64,000 bases of DNA from Streptomyces parvus. GTDB lineage: Bacteria; Actinomycetota; Actinomycetes; Streptomycetales; Streptomycetaceae. The position numbers were made by a program, and so were the translations under genes. The stretch spans positions 372,001 to 436,000 of the forward strand of contig NZ_BMRY01000002.1 of assembly GCF_014648875.1 (NCBI RefSeq), written 5' to 3'. Positions 1 through 8,039 of this stretch are shown here, piece after piece. Position 1 is the stretch's first letter; each line of letters opens with the position of its first letter. The notes under the pieces are model-generated. The model ran no database searches. It was not told where the DNA came from and saw nothing but the letters and a program-made list of their open reading frames with translations.

Positions 1-981
1 CCCACCGCACAGTCCCTGCGCGCGGCGCTGGCCGGGCTGCTCGACGGACTGCCGCCCAAACAGGCCGCGCAGGCCGTCGACCGGCTGATCGCCAGCTACC
101 GCGGGGAGACCCCGACGAACGCCCCGATCCTGCGGGACCGCTCCGACGTCGTCGCGTACGCCGCGTACCGGATGCCCGCCACCTTCGAAGCCGTACGGTC
201 CGCCCTCGACGCCCTCGTCGAGGCCGCGCCCGACTGGACGCCGGCCACCCACACCGACATCGGCGGCGGCACGGGCGCGGCGAGCTGGGCGGTCGCCGGC
301 GCCTGGGCGGGCCCCGCCACCACCGTCCTGGACTGGGCCGAACCGGCCCTCGCGCTCGGCCGTGAACTGGCCGAGGCGTCCGGTGTGCCCTCGCTCCGCG
401 CCGCGCGCTGGGAGCGGGCCCGGATCGGCGCGGCCCTGGAGCTGGCCCCGGCGGACCTGATCACCGTCAGCTACGTCCTCAAGGAGCTCCCGGCAGCCGC
501 CAGGACCGAACTGGTCGACGCGGCCGCCGGAGCCGGGCAGGCCGTGGTGATCGTCGAGCCCGGCACCCCCGACGGCTACGCCCGGATCATCGAGGCCCGC
601 GACCGGCTGACCGCCGCCGGGCTGCGGATCGCGGCCCCCTGCCCGCACAGCGACGCCTGCCCGATCGCGCCCGGGACCGACTGGTGCCACTTCTCGGCCC
701 GGGTCAGCCGCTCCTCGCTGCACCGGCAGGTCAAGGGCGGCTCGCTGAGCCACGAGGACGAGAAGTTCAGTTACGTCGTCGGCACCCGCTTCCCCGCCGT
801 CCCGGCGCCCGCCCGGATCACCCGCAAACCGCAGATCCGCAAGGGCCTGGTCCAGCTGGAGCTGTGCACCCGGGACGAGGGGCTGGACCGCGCCACGGTG
901 AGCAAGCGCCACGGCGAGCTGTACCGGGCGGCCAGGGACGTCGCCTGGGGCGATCCCTGGCCGCCGGAAGGCACCGGCTGA
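1..981 (+). CDS. Rsm22-family ribosomal methyltransferase-like protein (5' end outside window)
   Basis: The frame is open from base 1, so the start lies upstream; 326 residues are visible. This is a SAM-dependent methyltransferase-like protein of the Rsm22 family, which is linked to small-subunit ribosome assembly; its substrate in bacteria is unproven. The SAM loop DIGGGTGAASW is near visible residue 86, followed by an acidic strand end VLDWAEPAL. A downstream Cys cluster (PCPHSDACPI then DWCHF) matches the putative iron-sulfur ligands of the family. It ends 10 bases before the convergent dimethylargininase gene. Family call is firm, the biological role is not. Confidence 0.85.
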   Translation, partial: PTAQSLRAALAGLLDGLPPKQAAQAVDRLIASYRGETPTNAPILRDRSDVVAYAAYRMPATFEAVRSALDALVEAAPDWTPATHTDIGGGTGAASWAVAGAWAGPATTVLDWAEPALALGRELAEASGVPSLRAARWERARIGAALELAPADLITVSYVLKELPAAARTELVDAAAGAGQAVVIVEPGTPDGYARIIEARDRLTAAGLRIAAPCPHSDACPIAPGTDWCHFSARVSRSSLHRQVKGGSLSHEDEKFSYVVGTRFPAVPAPARITRKPQIRKGLVQLELCTRDEGLDRATVSKRHGELYRAARDVAWGDPWPPEGTG

Positions 982-990
982 CGGCAGACC

Positions 991-1806
991 CTAGGCCCGC
1001 AGCTCCTGCGTGCAGCACTTCACGCTGCCGCCGCCCTTGAGCAGCTCGCCCAGGTCCATCGGGATCGGCTCGAAGCCCCGGTCCCGCAGGGGATCGAGCA
1101 GCCCGGTCGCGCCCTGCGGCAGCAGCACGTGCCGTCCGTCGCTGACCGAGTTGAGCCCGAACGCCGCCGCGTCCGCCTCCTCGGCCAGCAGCGCGTCCGG
1201 GAACAGCCGGCGCAGCACGGACCGGCTGGCGGCGGAGAACGCGTCCGGGTAGTACATGATCTCGTCGGCCGCCGCGTCCAGCACACAGAGCGCGGTGTCC
1301 AGGTGGTAGTAGCGCGGGTCCACCAGATCGAGGCCGATGACCGGCACCCCGAAGAACTCCTGGGCCTCCATGTGCGAGAGCGGGCTGGAGCGGAAGCCGC
1401 GCCCGGCCAGCAGATAGGAGGCGGTGACGGCGAAGTCCCCCTCGCCCTCGTTGACGTGCTCCGGCTCGTGGACCTCGGCGAAGCCGTTCTCCCGGAACCA
1501 GTCCCGGTGGGCCCCGGCCTCCTCGAACCGCTCCCGGTACGCGAACAGCGCGCCGAGCACCCGGCCGTCGATCACCGTGGCGCCGTTGGCGGCGAAAACC
1601 ATGTCGGGCAGGTCGGGGCGGGGGGTGAGCAGCTCGACGGTGTGGCCGAGGCTCCGGTAGCGGTCGCGCAGGTCCTCCCACTGGGTCTGGGCCAGCGGCA
1701 GGTCGACGGGTTTCGACGGGTCCATCCACGGGTTGATGGAGTAGGTGACCCGGAAGTGCGTCGGAGCGCACATCAGGTAGCGACGAGGGGTGGCGTCACG
1801 GTTCAA
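991..1806 (-). CDS. ddaH: N(G),N(G)-dimethylarginine dimethylaminohydrolase (dimethylargininase)
   Basis: This 271-residue enzyme of the amidinotransferase fold hydrolyses dimethylarginine or related guanidino compounds to citrulline and amine in the cytoplasm. The C-terminal GGGSVKCCTQEL carries the catalytic Cys, and YYHLDTALCVL supplies the catalytic His. The conserved N-terminal RYLMCAP...TYSINPWM matches the family. I chose a TTG start at 1806 because GAGGAG lies 6 bases upstream of it; an internal ATG at 1773 has no such site. The gene is divergent from the tetR gene at 2010, and the palindrome between them could affect both. Ornithine- or arginine-related members of the same fold cannot be excluded. 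Confidence 0.85.
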   Translation of the reverse strand: MNRDATPRRYLMCAPTHFRVTYSINPWMDPSKPVDLPLAQTQWEDLRDRYRSLGHTVELLTPRPDLPDMVFAANGATVIDGRVLGALFAYRERFEEAGAHRDWFRENGFAEVHEPEHVNEGEGDFAVTASYLLAGRGFRSSPLSHMEAQEFFGVPVIGLDLVDPRYYHLDTALCVLDAAADEIMYYPDAFSAASRSVLRRLFPDALLAEEADAAAFGLNSVSDGRHVLLPQGATGLLDPLRDRGFEPIPMDLGELLKGGGSVKCCTQELRA

Positions 1807-1973
1807 CTCGGGCTCCTCACGGTCGGCGGCCGGGGCCGCGGAACGGTGGGATGCGCACGGTCTGTGCGTGAGCCCATGGTGCGCCGTGCGGGCCGGATCC
1901 GCAGTGATCCGATCGGGTGGTTCACCGGACGCCGCACAGGACATCATCAGGACGTCACCGGGACACTGCAAGA

Positions 1974-1985
1974 CGATACGTATCG
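1974..1985. promoter_or_regulatory. Perfect 12-bp palindrome, candidate TetR operator
   Basis: CGATACGTATCG is a perfect palindrome lying 25 bases before the tetR start codon, in the ddaH/tetR divergent region. Its position and form fit an autoregulatory TetR operator that could also control ddaH. The binding protein is inferred. Confidence 0.55.
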
Positions 1986-2009
1986 GCTCGTGCGGGGTAG
2001 ATTGGCCGC

Positions 2010-2666
2010 ATGGCTCCCACCAAGGCACCCGACTCCAGCCGCCGCAGCGACCGCTCCCGCCGCGCCATCCACGACGCGGCCCTCGCCCTCGTCACGGAGG
2101 TGGGATACCGGCGTACGACGATCGAGGGTATCGCCGCCCGCGCCGGGGTCGGCAAGCAGACCATCTACCGCTGGTGGCCCTCCAAGGCCGCCGTGCTGAT
2201 GGACGCCTTCCTGGACCTGGCGGGCAGGGCCGCCGAGGACGCCGGGGCCGGGTCCGGGTCCGGGGCCGGGTCCGGCGGCACGGGGGAGCCCGCGCCGGGC
2301 ATCCCCGACACCGGAGACCTGGCCGCCGACCTCAAGCTCGTCCTGCGGGCCACCGTCGACGAGCTCAACGACCCGGCGCTGGAGGCCCCCACCCGCGCGC
2401 TGACCGCCGAGGGCATCGTCGACGCGAAGCTCGGCGCCGAGTTCGTCCACAAGCTGCTGGACCCGCAGCTCGCGTTGTACGTCACACGGCTGCGGGCGGC
2501 CCAGGAGGCCGGGGACGTACGCGCCGACGTCGATCCCCGGACCGCCCTGGAGCTGCTCATCGGCCCGCTGATGCACCGCTGGCTGCTGCGGACCCTGCCG
2601 CTCACCCACGCGTACGCCGACGAGATCGTCGACTGCGCGGTCGGCGGGCTCGCCCCGCGAGCATGA
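2010..2666 (+). CDS. TetR-family transcriptional regulator
   Basis: This 218-residue repressor-type protein has an N-terminal TetR helix-turn-helix at about residues 20-65 (TTIEGIAARAGVGKQTIYRWW). The ligand domain resembles the TetR_C_11 type. A Gly/Ala/Ser-rich insert at about residues 77-100 separates the two parts; it is encoded by a short GCCGGGTCCGG-type repeat. The ATG at 2010 fits the family start and lies just after the palindrome at 1974. The divergent gene is ddaH, so an arginine-derived or small cationic ligand is possible but unproven. Confidence 0.85.
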   Translation: MAPTKAPDSSRRSDRSRRAIHDAALALVTEVGYRRTTIEGIAARAGVGKQTIYRWWPSKAAVLMDAFLDLAGRAAEDAGAGSGSGAGSGGTGEPAPGIPDTGDLAADLKLVLRATVDELNDPALEAPTRALTAEGIVDAKLGAEFVHKLLDPQLALYVTRLRAAQEAGDVRADVDPRTALELLIGPLMHRWLLRTLPLTHAYADEIVDCAVGGLAPRA

Positions 2667-2834
2667 CTCCCGGCCCCCTCCCGTCGTGTCCGAAATATGG
2701 CGACATCGGGCGTGATGGTGCTCACTCGGTGCAGTGGTACACGGCCCCGCTGGTGAACTCTGGCCACCCGAACCGCAGGATGGTGCGACCATGGACAGGC
2801 AACGCTGAGGTGAACTGCTGAGGTGAGGGGATAG

Positions 2835-3581
2835 ATGGGCGCCGATTCCGGCCGTTTCCGCGGCACAGAGAGCAGGATCTCCCAGTGGCTGCGGCGACGT
2901 CCCAGATCATCGGGGGCCGACACCGACGAGTCGGCCCGGGTCGCGCTGCTCCTGGCGGTCGCCGACGCGGGCATGCCGATCGCGCCCGCCGCCCACCCCG
3001 TCGGATACCGATGTTCGTGCGAACGCATCGGCTGCCCCACCCCCGCCCGGCATCCCGTCTCCTTCGCCTGGCAGACGCAGTCGACCACCGACCGGGCCCA
3101 GATCGAGCGCTGGGCCGCCGGTCAGCCGCAGGCCAACTTCATCACCGCGACCGGCATGATCCACGACGTGCTGGACGTCCCGCTCACCGCCGGCCTCAGC
3201 GCCCTGGAGCGCCTTCTCGACGCGGAGATCGACGTCGGCCCGGTCGCGCAGTCCGGCGATGACCGTCTGCTCTTCTTCACCGCCACCCGCGGCACCCCCG
3301 AGGACGAGGACGAGTGGTGGCCCTGCGAGCTGGACTGCCACCCCGAGACCATGGACGCCCACCCGGGGCTGCGCTGGCACTGCCGGGGCAGCTACGTCCT
3401 CCTGCCGCCCGCCCGGCTCCCCGGTGAGCTGGACGTCCACTGGGTGCGCGGGCCCGAGCACGAGCTGCCCGACCCGCTGACCCTGCTGGAGACGCTCACC
3501 GACGCCTGCGCCCGGTACGCGGGCAGCGCCGAGCAGAGCGAGCTGGACCACGACGCGATCGCCTGGCCGCTGAGCCGCTGA
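2835..3581 (+). CDS. Prim-Pol (bifunctional DNA primase/polymerase N-terminal) domain protein, single domain
   Basis: This 248-residue protein matches the Prim-Pol domain family that in plasmid and phage replicases makes primers and copies DNA. Recognisable parts are the Cys-rich CSCERIGCPTPARHP near residues 57-72, GQPQANFITATG, HDVLDVP and the C-terminal GSYVLLPPA strand. Here the domain stands alone with no helicase or zinc-ribbon partner. The position where active enzymes carry an acidic D-x-D pair reads D-V-P, so catalysis is doubtful. Start is the ATG at 2835 after a GAGGTGAGGGG ribosome site. This stand-alone form is common in Streptomyces chromosomes and its role is unknown. Confidence 0.7.
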   Translation: MGADSGRFRGTESRISQWLRRRPRSSGADTDESARVALLLAVADAGMPIAPAAHPVGYRCSCERIGCPTPARHPVSFAWQTQSTTDRAQIERWAAGQPQANFITATGMIHDVLDVPLTAGLSALERLLDAEIDVGPVAQSGDDRLLFFTATRGTPEDEDEWWPCELDCHPETMDAHPGLRWHCRGSYVLLPPARLPGELDVHWVRGPEHELPDPLTLLETLTDACARYAGSAEQSELDHDAIAWPLSR

Positions 3582-3633
3582 GCCGCTGAGCCGATCCGCC
3601 ACGCCGTGCGGGGCGGCTGAGCCGCGGGGGGCG

Positions 3634-4680
3634 TTATTCGCCCTTCGCCGCGATCAGGCCCGGCAGCCGGTTCAGCATCCGCACCTTGCCGCCGGAGCCC
3701 GTGTCCGCACCGGAACCGGCTCCCGCGGCCCGCGGCGGCACGTGCACCAGCTGGCTGGAGACCCGCTCCTTGGTGAGGGTGCTGTTCACCTCGCCGGTGA
3801 GCAGCGCCTTCACATCCGGGTTGACCTCCGGCCGCAGCCCCTCCGCGGCGACCTGGCGCTCGAAGTGCTTGCTGTTGAAGAAGACCAGCGCCCCGCCGTC
3901 CTCGGTGCGCAGCCCGAGCGGCGCGAAGGTGCTGCCCGTCAGCGGCTGGTCGACGTACTGGTAGGAGAACCCCGCCCGCCGTGTGGTGCGGCGCGTCTCG
4001 CGCCAGCCGGAGGTCGAGGTGGACGGTGTGAACACGTCAGGAGAGCCGTTCTGCAGATAGCCCGTGTACGAGGCGCTCAGATCGGCGGGCGCCACGGCCA
4101 GCTCGTCGTCCTGCGGCTTCACCGGGGTGGCGAGCCCGTCCCCGTCGAGGGTGAACTCCGGCACCTGGGAAGCCGGGAGGACGCCGAGGTAGGCCGCCTT
4201 CCACAGCGCGTCGGGACCTGTCCGGACGAACACCACCAGCCAGCGGGTGTCCAGCTTCCCGCCGTCCTGGTCCCGGTTGGAGTCGGTGTCCGCGAGGAAC
4301 CAGCGCGGCCAGCCCGCCTTCTTGGGAATGACGTACGTCGCGTCGTCCAGCACCAGCGGCTTGTGCGCCTTGTTGCCGTCGGGGTTGTACGTCCGGCGGG
4401 CCTTCAGACCGGCCTGGTTGATCGCGCCGAGCGAGCCCGTCACCCGGTCCGCGTCCAGCGCCGGATCGAACGCCTTGTCCGCCGCGTTGTAGGCGTCGGT
4501 GAAGTCCTTGAGCGCCTGGGCGGCCTCGGACTTCTTCGCCCCGGGCAGCACTTCCAGCTCCCCGTGCACCGTCACACAGCCGGTCGCCGTCAGGCACAGC
4601 ACCGTCGCCGTCGCGAGCCCCGCCGTCAGCCGGCCCAGCCCAGGGTGTCTCGTCATCCGCTGCTTCTGTGCCTTCCGCAT
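3634..4680 (-). CDS. Secreted lipoprotein of unknown function
   Basis: The product has 348 residues. Its N-terminus is basic, then hydrophobic, and ends in a lipobox TATGC at about residues 31-35, so it should be a membrane-anchored extracytoplasmic lipoprotein. The rest is a soluble domain that I do not recognise beyond a conserved Streptomyces lipoprotein; it includes two Trp-rich strands (KKAGWPRWFLAD, RWLVVFVRT). The start could be the ATG at 4680 or an in-frame ATG at 4656. It is convergent with the Prim-Pol gene and lies 3' of the hmu genes, from which it is separated by about 115 bases. Confidence 0.75.
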   Translation of the reverse strand: MRKAQKQRMTRHPGLGRLTAGLATATVLCLTATGCVTVHGELEVLPGAKKSEAAQALKDFTDAYNAADKAFDPALDADRVTGSLGAINQAGLKARRTYNPDGNKAHKPLVLDDATYVIPKKAGWPRWFLADTDSNRDQDGGKLDTRWLVVFVRTGPDALWKAAYLGVLPASQVPEFTLDGDGLATPVKPQDDELAVAPADLSASYTGYLQNGSPDVFTPSTSTSGWRETRRTTRRAGFSYQYVDQPLTGSTFAPLGLRTEDGGALVFFNSKHFERQVAAEGLRPEVNPDVKALLTGEVNSTLTKERVSSQLVHVPPRAAGAGSGADTGSGGKVRMLNRLPGLIAAKGE

Positions 4681-4794
4681 CCGTCGCCCGCACTGACCGT
4701 CGAAACCCTACCGGGGCCGCGACGGGCGTGCGGGCGGGGACCGGATACAGCGTCCACACCGTGACCTGCCGGCCGGACACCCCCTGGAACCGCC

Positions 4795-5634
4795 TCAGTT
4801 CTGGCGTGCCGGCACGATCAGCGGCGTCCCCGTACGCGGATGGGGGAAGACCTCCACCGGCTGCCGGTAGACCTCGCCGAGCAGCTCGCCGCTGAACACC
4901 GCCTCGGGCGGGCCCAGTTCCGCGATCCGCCCGTCGTGCAGGACGGCGACCCGGTCCGCGTATGCCGCGGCGAGCCCCAGATCGTGCAGGACGACGACCA
5001 CCGCGTCCCCGGCGGCGGCCCGCTCCCGGCAGATCCGCAGCACCAGCTCCTGGTGGCGCAGGTCCAGGGCGGCGGTCGGCTCGTCCAGCAGCATCAGCGG
5101 GGCCCGCTGCGCCAGCACCCGGGCCAGCGCCACCCGCGCCTTCTCCCCGCCCGACAGCGCCGAGAACGGGCGGGCCGCGAACCGGGTCACCTCGGTCGCC
5201 GCCATCGCCGCGGCCACCGCCGCGTCGTCCTCGTCCTCCCGCTCCGTACCGGCCCAGGGCGCCCGCCCCATCCGTACGACGTCCTCCACCGGGAACGGGA
5301 AGGACAGCACGGCGGCCTGCGGCAGCACCGAGCGGCGCAGGGCCAGTTCGGGCGCGGACCACGCGGCGGCCGGGCGGCCGTCGATCCGCACCTCGCCGCT
5401 CGCGGGGGCCAGATCGGCGGCGAGCGCGGCCAGCAGCGTCGACTTGCCGGCCCCGTTCGGTCCGACCAGGGCGACCACCTCACCGGCGTGCGCGGTCAGG
5501 TCGACGGAGTCCAGCACCTGCCGCTGCCCGAGGCGGACCGAGAGCCCGGCGGCCTCGACGGCGGGGGAGCCGGGCGCGACGGGCGAGGGCAGCTCCCGGG
5601 TGCGTACCGCGAACAGATCTCTCAGCGTCCTCAT
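4795..5634 (-). CDS. hmuV: Haem ABC transporter ATP-binding protein HmuV
   Basis: This 279-residue ATPase of the FecE/HmuV class should power haem import from the cytoplasmic face. Walker A GPNGAGKST, signature LSGGEKARV and Walker B LMLLDEPTAALD are all intact. The ATG at 5634 overlaps the permease stop in an ATGA arrangement, indicating translational coupling; a TTG two codons upstream is less likely. It is the third gene of hmuTUV. Assignment to haem rather than ferric siderophore rests on the adjacent htaA and haem oxygenase genes. Confidence 0.88.
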   Translation of the reverse strand: MRTLRDLFAVRTRELPSPVAPGSPAVEAAGLSVRLGQRQVLDSVDLTAHAGEVVALVGPNGAGKSTLLAALAADLAPASGEVRIDGRPAAAWSAPELALRRSVLPQAAVLSFPFPVEDVVRMGRAPWAGTEREDEDDAAVAAAMAATEVTRFAARPFSALSGGEKARVALARVLAQRAPLMLLDEPTAALDLRHQELVLRICRERAAAGDAVVVVLHDLGLAAAYADRVAVLHDGRIAELGPPEAVFSGELLGEVYRQPVEVFPHPRTGTPLIVPARQN

Positions 5635-6761
5635 GCCCAACCACCTTGCTTACGACGGGTCCTGCGCAGCAGCCAGAAGAAGAACGGGCTGCCGAACAGC
5701 GCGGTCAGCACCCCGAGCGGCAGCTCGGCCGGGGCCGCCACCGTCCGGGCCGCGAGGTCGCCCGCCACCAGCACCAGCGCGCCGCCGAGCGCGCTGCCCG
5801 GGACCAGGAAGCGGTGACCGGGGCCGTTCGCCATCCGCAGCAGATGCGGGACGAGCAGCCCGACGAAGGAGATGATCCCGGCCACGGCGACAGCGGCGGC
5901 CGTCAGCAGCGCCACCACCAGCACGAGCACGATCCGCAGCCGCTCCACGTCCACGCCCAGGTGCCGGGCGGGCCGCTCGCCCAGCGCCAGCAGGTCCAGC
6001 TTGCGGGAGTAGAACGGGGCGATGAGCAGCCCGGCCAGCGCGCACGGCAGCACGGCCAGCACCTTGGGCCAGGTCGCCTGGGAGAGCGAACCGAGCTGCC
6101 AGAAGGTGATCTGGGTGATCTGCGCGTTGTCCGCGAAGAAGATGAACAGGCCGATCAGCGCGCCCGCGAAGGCGTTGACGGCGATACCGGTGAGGATCAG
6201 CGTCACCACCTCGGTCCGGCCGCCGGAGCGCGACAGCGCGTAGACGAGCAGCACGGTCGCCAGTCCCGCGACGAACGCGAAGACGGTGATGGTCCAGTTG
6301 CCGAAGAAGGTCAGGCCGAGCGCGATCGAGGCGACCGCGCCGACGGCCGCGCCCGCAGAGATCCCGATGACGCCGGGTTCGGCGAGCGGGTTGCCGAACA
6401 CGCCCTGCATCAGGGCGCCCGCGCAGCCGAGCGACGCGCCGACGAGCACCGCGAGGGCGACCCGGGGGAGCCGCACGTTCCACAGGACGCTCTCGCCGAC
6501 CCGGTCCAGCGCCTGCCCGCCGAGCCCGATCCGGTGCTGCACGGAGGACAGGACGTCCCCGAGCGGGATGTTGTACGCACCGATCGCCGCCGACAGCAGA
6601 CAGCCGACGAGCAGGGCGAGGGAGAGCCCCAAGGTGAGCAGATACGCCGTGCTGCGCGAGGACTTGACGCCGGGGGCCGGGGGCTCGGGGGCTCCACCCC
6701 GGGCCGGTCCGCCCGGGGACTTCTCCACGGGGCCGGTGCGTTCCTCGTACGAGCTGGTCAC
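5631..6761 (-). CDS. hmuU: Haem ABC transporter permease HmuU (FecCD family)
   Basis: This 376-residue membrane protein has the FecCD iron/haem permease layout of about nine to ten hydrophobic helices after a charged, Pro-rich N-terminus of about 40 residues. Family motifs include GASLGCAGALMQGVFGNPLA (first third) and VPHLLRMANGPGH (last third), which contacts the ATPase. It overlaps hmuT by 4 bases at its start and hmuV at its stop, so the three genes form one transcription unit. Confidence 0.88.
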   Translation of the reverse strand: MTSSYEERTGPVEKSPGGPARGGAPEPPAPGVKSSRSTAYLLTLGLSLALLVGCLLSAAIGAYNIPLGDVLSSVQHRIGLGGQALDRVGESVLWNVRLPRVALAVLVGASLGCAGALMQGVFGNPLAEPGVIGISAGAAVGAVASIALGLTFFGNWTITVFAFVAGLATVLLVYALSRSGGRTEVVTLILTGIAVNAFAGALIGLFIFFADNAQITQITFWQLGSLSQATWPKVLAVLPCALAGLLIAPFYSRKLDLLALGERPARHLGVDVERLRIVLVLVVALLTAAAVAVAGIISFVGLLVPHLLRMANGPGHRFLVPGSALGGALVLVAGDLAARTVAAPAELPLGVLTALFGSPFFFWLLRRTRRKQGGWA

Positions 6762-7858
6762 TGGCCCTTCCCGCCCTTCGCGTACAGCTGCTCGACGATC
6801 TCGGTGAGCACCCGGTCGGTGCGCGGGCCGTAGTTCAGCAGTACCCCGTCGTCGACCGTGACGACCCGGCGGTCCATTCCGGCCGGGGTCTCCGCGATCC
6901 CCGGGATCTTCACCAGACCGTCCATGCCGCCGACCGACTCGAACCCCTTGGTCATCAGCAGGATCGCGTCCGGGGCGGCCTTGGCGAGGGCCTCGCTGGT
7001 GATCGCGGTGAAGTCCTTGTCCAGGCCGGATTCCTTCCCGGCGTCGACCGCGCCCGCCGCCTCCAGCAGCGAACTGGCCCCGGACTCCGCGCCGCCCAGC
7101 AGATAGACGGAGGCCGAACCGCGCAGATAGAGGAAGGCGACCCGGGGCTTCCTGCCGTCGGCGTGGTCCGGGATGGACTTCTGGACGTCGGCGATCCGCT
7201 TCTCGGTGCGCTGCTTCAGCTCCGTGCCGGCCGACGGTACGCCGAGGGCCTCGGCGACGGTGTCGATCCGGCGGCTCACGTCGGACAGCCCCTTGGCGGG
7301 CTCGACGACGAGCAGCGGGATGCCCGCGTCGCGGATCTGGCCGATGGCCTCGGAGGGTCCCGTGGTGGTGTCGGCGAGGACGATCGTCGGCTTGAGGGAG
7401 AGCACGCTCTCCGCCGAGACGTCGTGGGCCCGGGTCACCACCGGGAGCCTCGAAGCCTGTTCGAAGGTGGCGGTGATGTCCCGGGCGACGACCTGCTTGC
7501 CGAAGCCGAGGGTGAAGACGATCTCGCTCAGCGACCCCGTCAGCGGCACGATCCGGTCGGTGGAGTCGATCGTGACCTTCTTGCCGTCCGCCGAATCGAC
7601 CGTCACCGGCAGCTTCGGCGCGGGCGCACCGGCCAGCGGCTCGACCCGGTCCGCGTCGGCGGCGCTCTTGGCGGACGCCGGCTTCGGCGCGGAATCGTTA
7701 CCTCCACCGCAGCCGGTCAGGACCAGGGCGAAGGCGACTGCGGCGGTGAGCGCGGCGGCAGCCCTGCCCCGGGCCGGGCGACGGCGGAGCGTCGTCGCGG
7801 CGTCCGGGCCCGCGGGGTCCTCGGTCGCCCGGGGGGCGAAGTCCTGCGAGATGCGCAC
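6758..7858 (-). CDS. hmuT: Haem-binding lipoprotein HmuT (ABC substrate-binding protein)
   Basis: This 366-residue substrate-binding protein captures haem outside the membrane and delivers it to HmuUV. A lipobox VLTGC follows a hydrophobic signal stretch at about residues 31-50. The periplasmic-binding domain (TroA/FepB-like) starts near VTIDSTDRIVPLTGSLSEI. I chose the GTG at 7858, which starts VRISQDF and has AGGACGG about 7 bases upstream; the frame stays open further upstream across the promoter region, but that part looks non-coding. The gene is divergent from htaA with an iron-box-like site between them, so iron repression is likely. Confidence 0.87.
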   Translation of the reverse strand: MRISQDFAPRATEDPAGPDAATTLRRRPARGRAAAALTAAVAFALVLTGCGGGNDSAPKPASAKSAADADRVEPLAGAPAPKLPVTVDSADGKKVTIDSTDRIVPLTGSLSEIVFTLGFGKQVVARDITATFEQASRLPVVTRAHDVSAESVLSLKPTIVLADTTTGPSEAIGQIRDAGIPLLVVEPAKGLSDVSRRIDTVAEALGVPSAGTELKQRTEKRIADVQKSIPDHADGRKPRVAFLYLRGSASVYLLGGAESGASSLLEAAGAVDAGKESGLDKDFTAITSEALAKAAPDAILLMTKGFESVGGMDGLVKIPGIAETPAGMDRRVVTVDDGVLLNYGPRTDRVLTEIVEQLYAKGGKGQ

Positions 7859-7995
7859 TGGGCACCGTCCTGTCGTTCTGCGGCGTGCTGATGAGGCGTG
7901 CTGATCGAGCGTGCTGGTGGGCCGTGTTGCTCGTGGGGCGAATGTGTCGAGGTGGTGGAGATACCGGAGGGGTTCCGGCGAGGGCTGGGAGTACC

Positions 7996-8014
7996 TTAGG
8001 TTAGCCTTACCTGT
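7996..8014. promoter_or_regulatory. Candidate DmdR1/IdeR iron box between hmuT and htaA
   Basis: TTAGGTTAGCCTTACCTGT matches the 19-bp DtxR-family iron-box consensus TTAGGTTAGGCTAACCTAA at 15 positions by hand alignment. It lies 26 bases before the first htaA start and 138 bases before hmuT, so one site could repress both directions when iron is abundant. Confidence 0.75.
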
Positions 8015-8039
8015 GTAGCCAGTCCTCGGAGGGTCCCTC

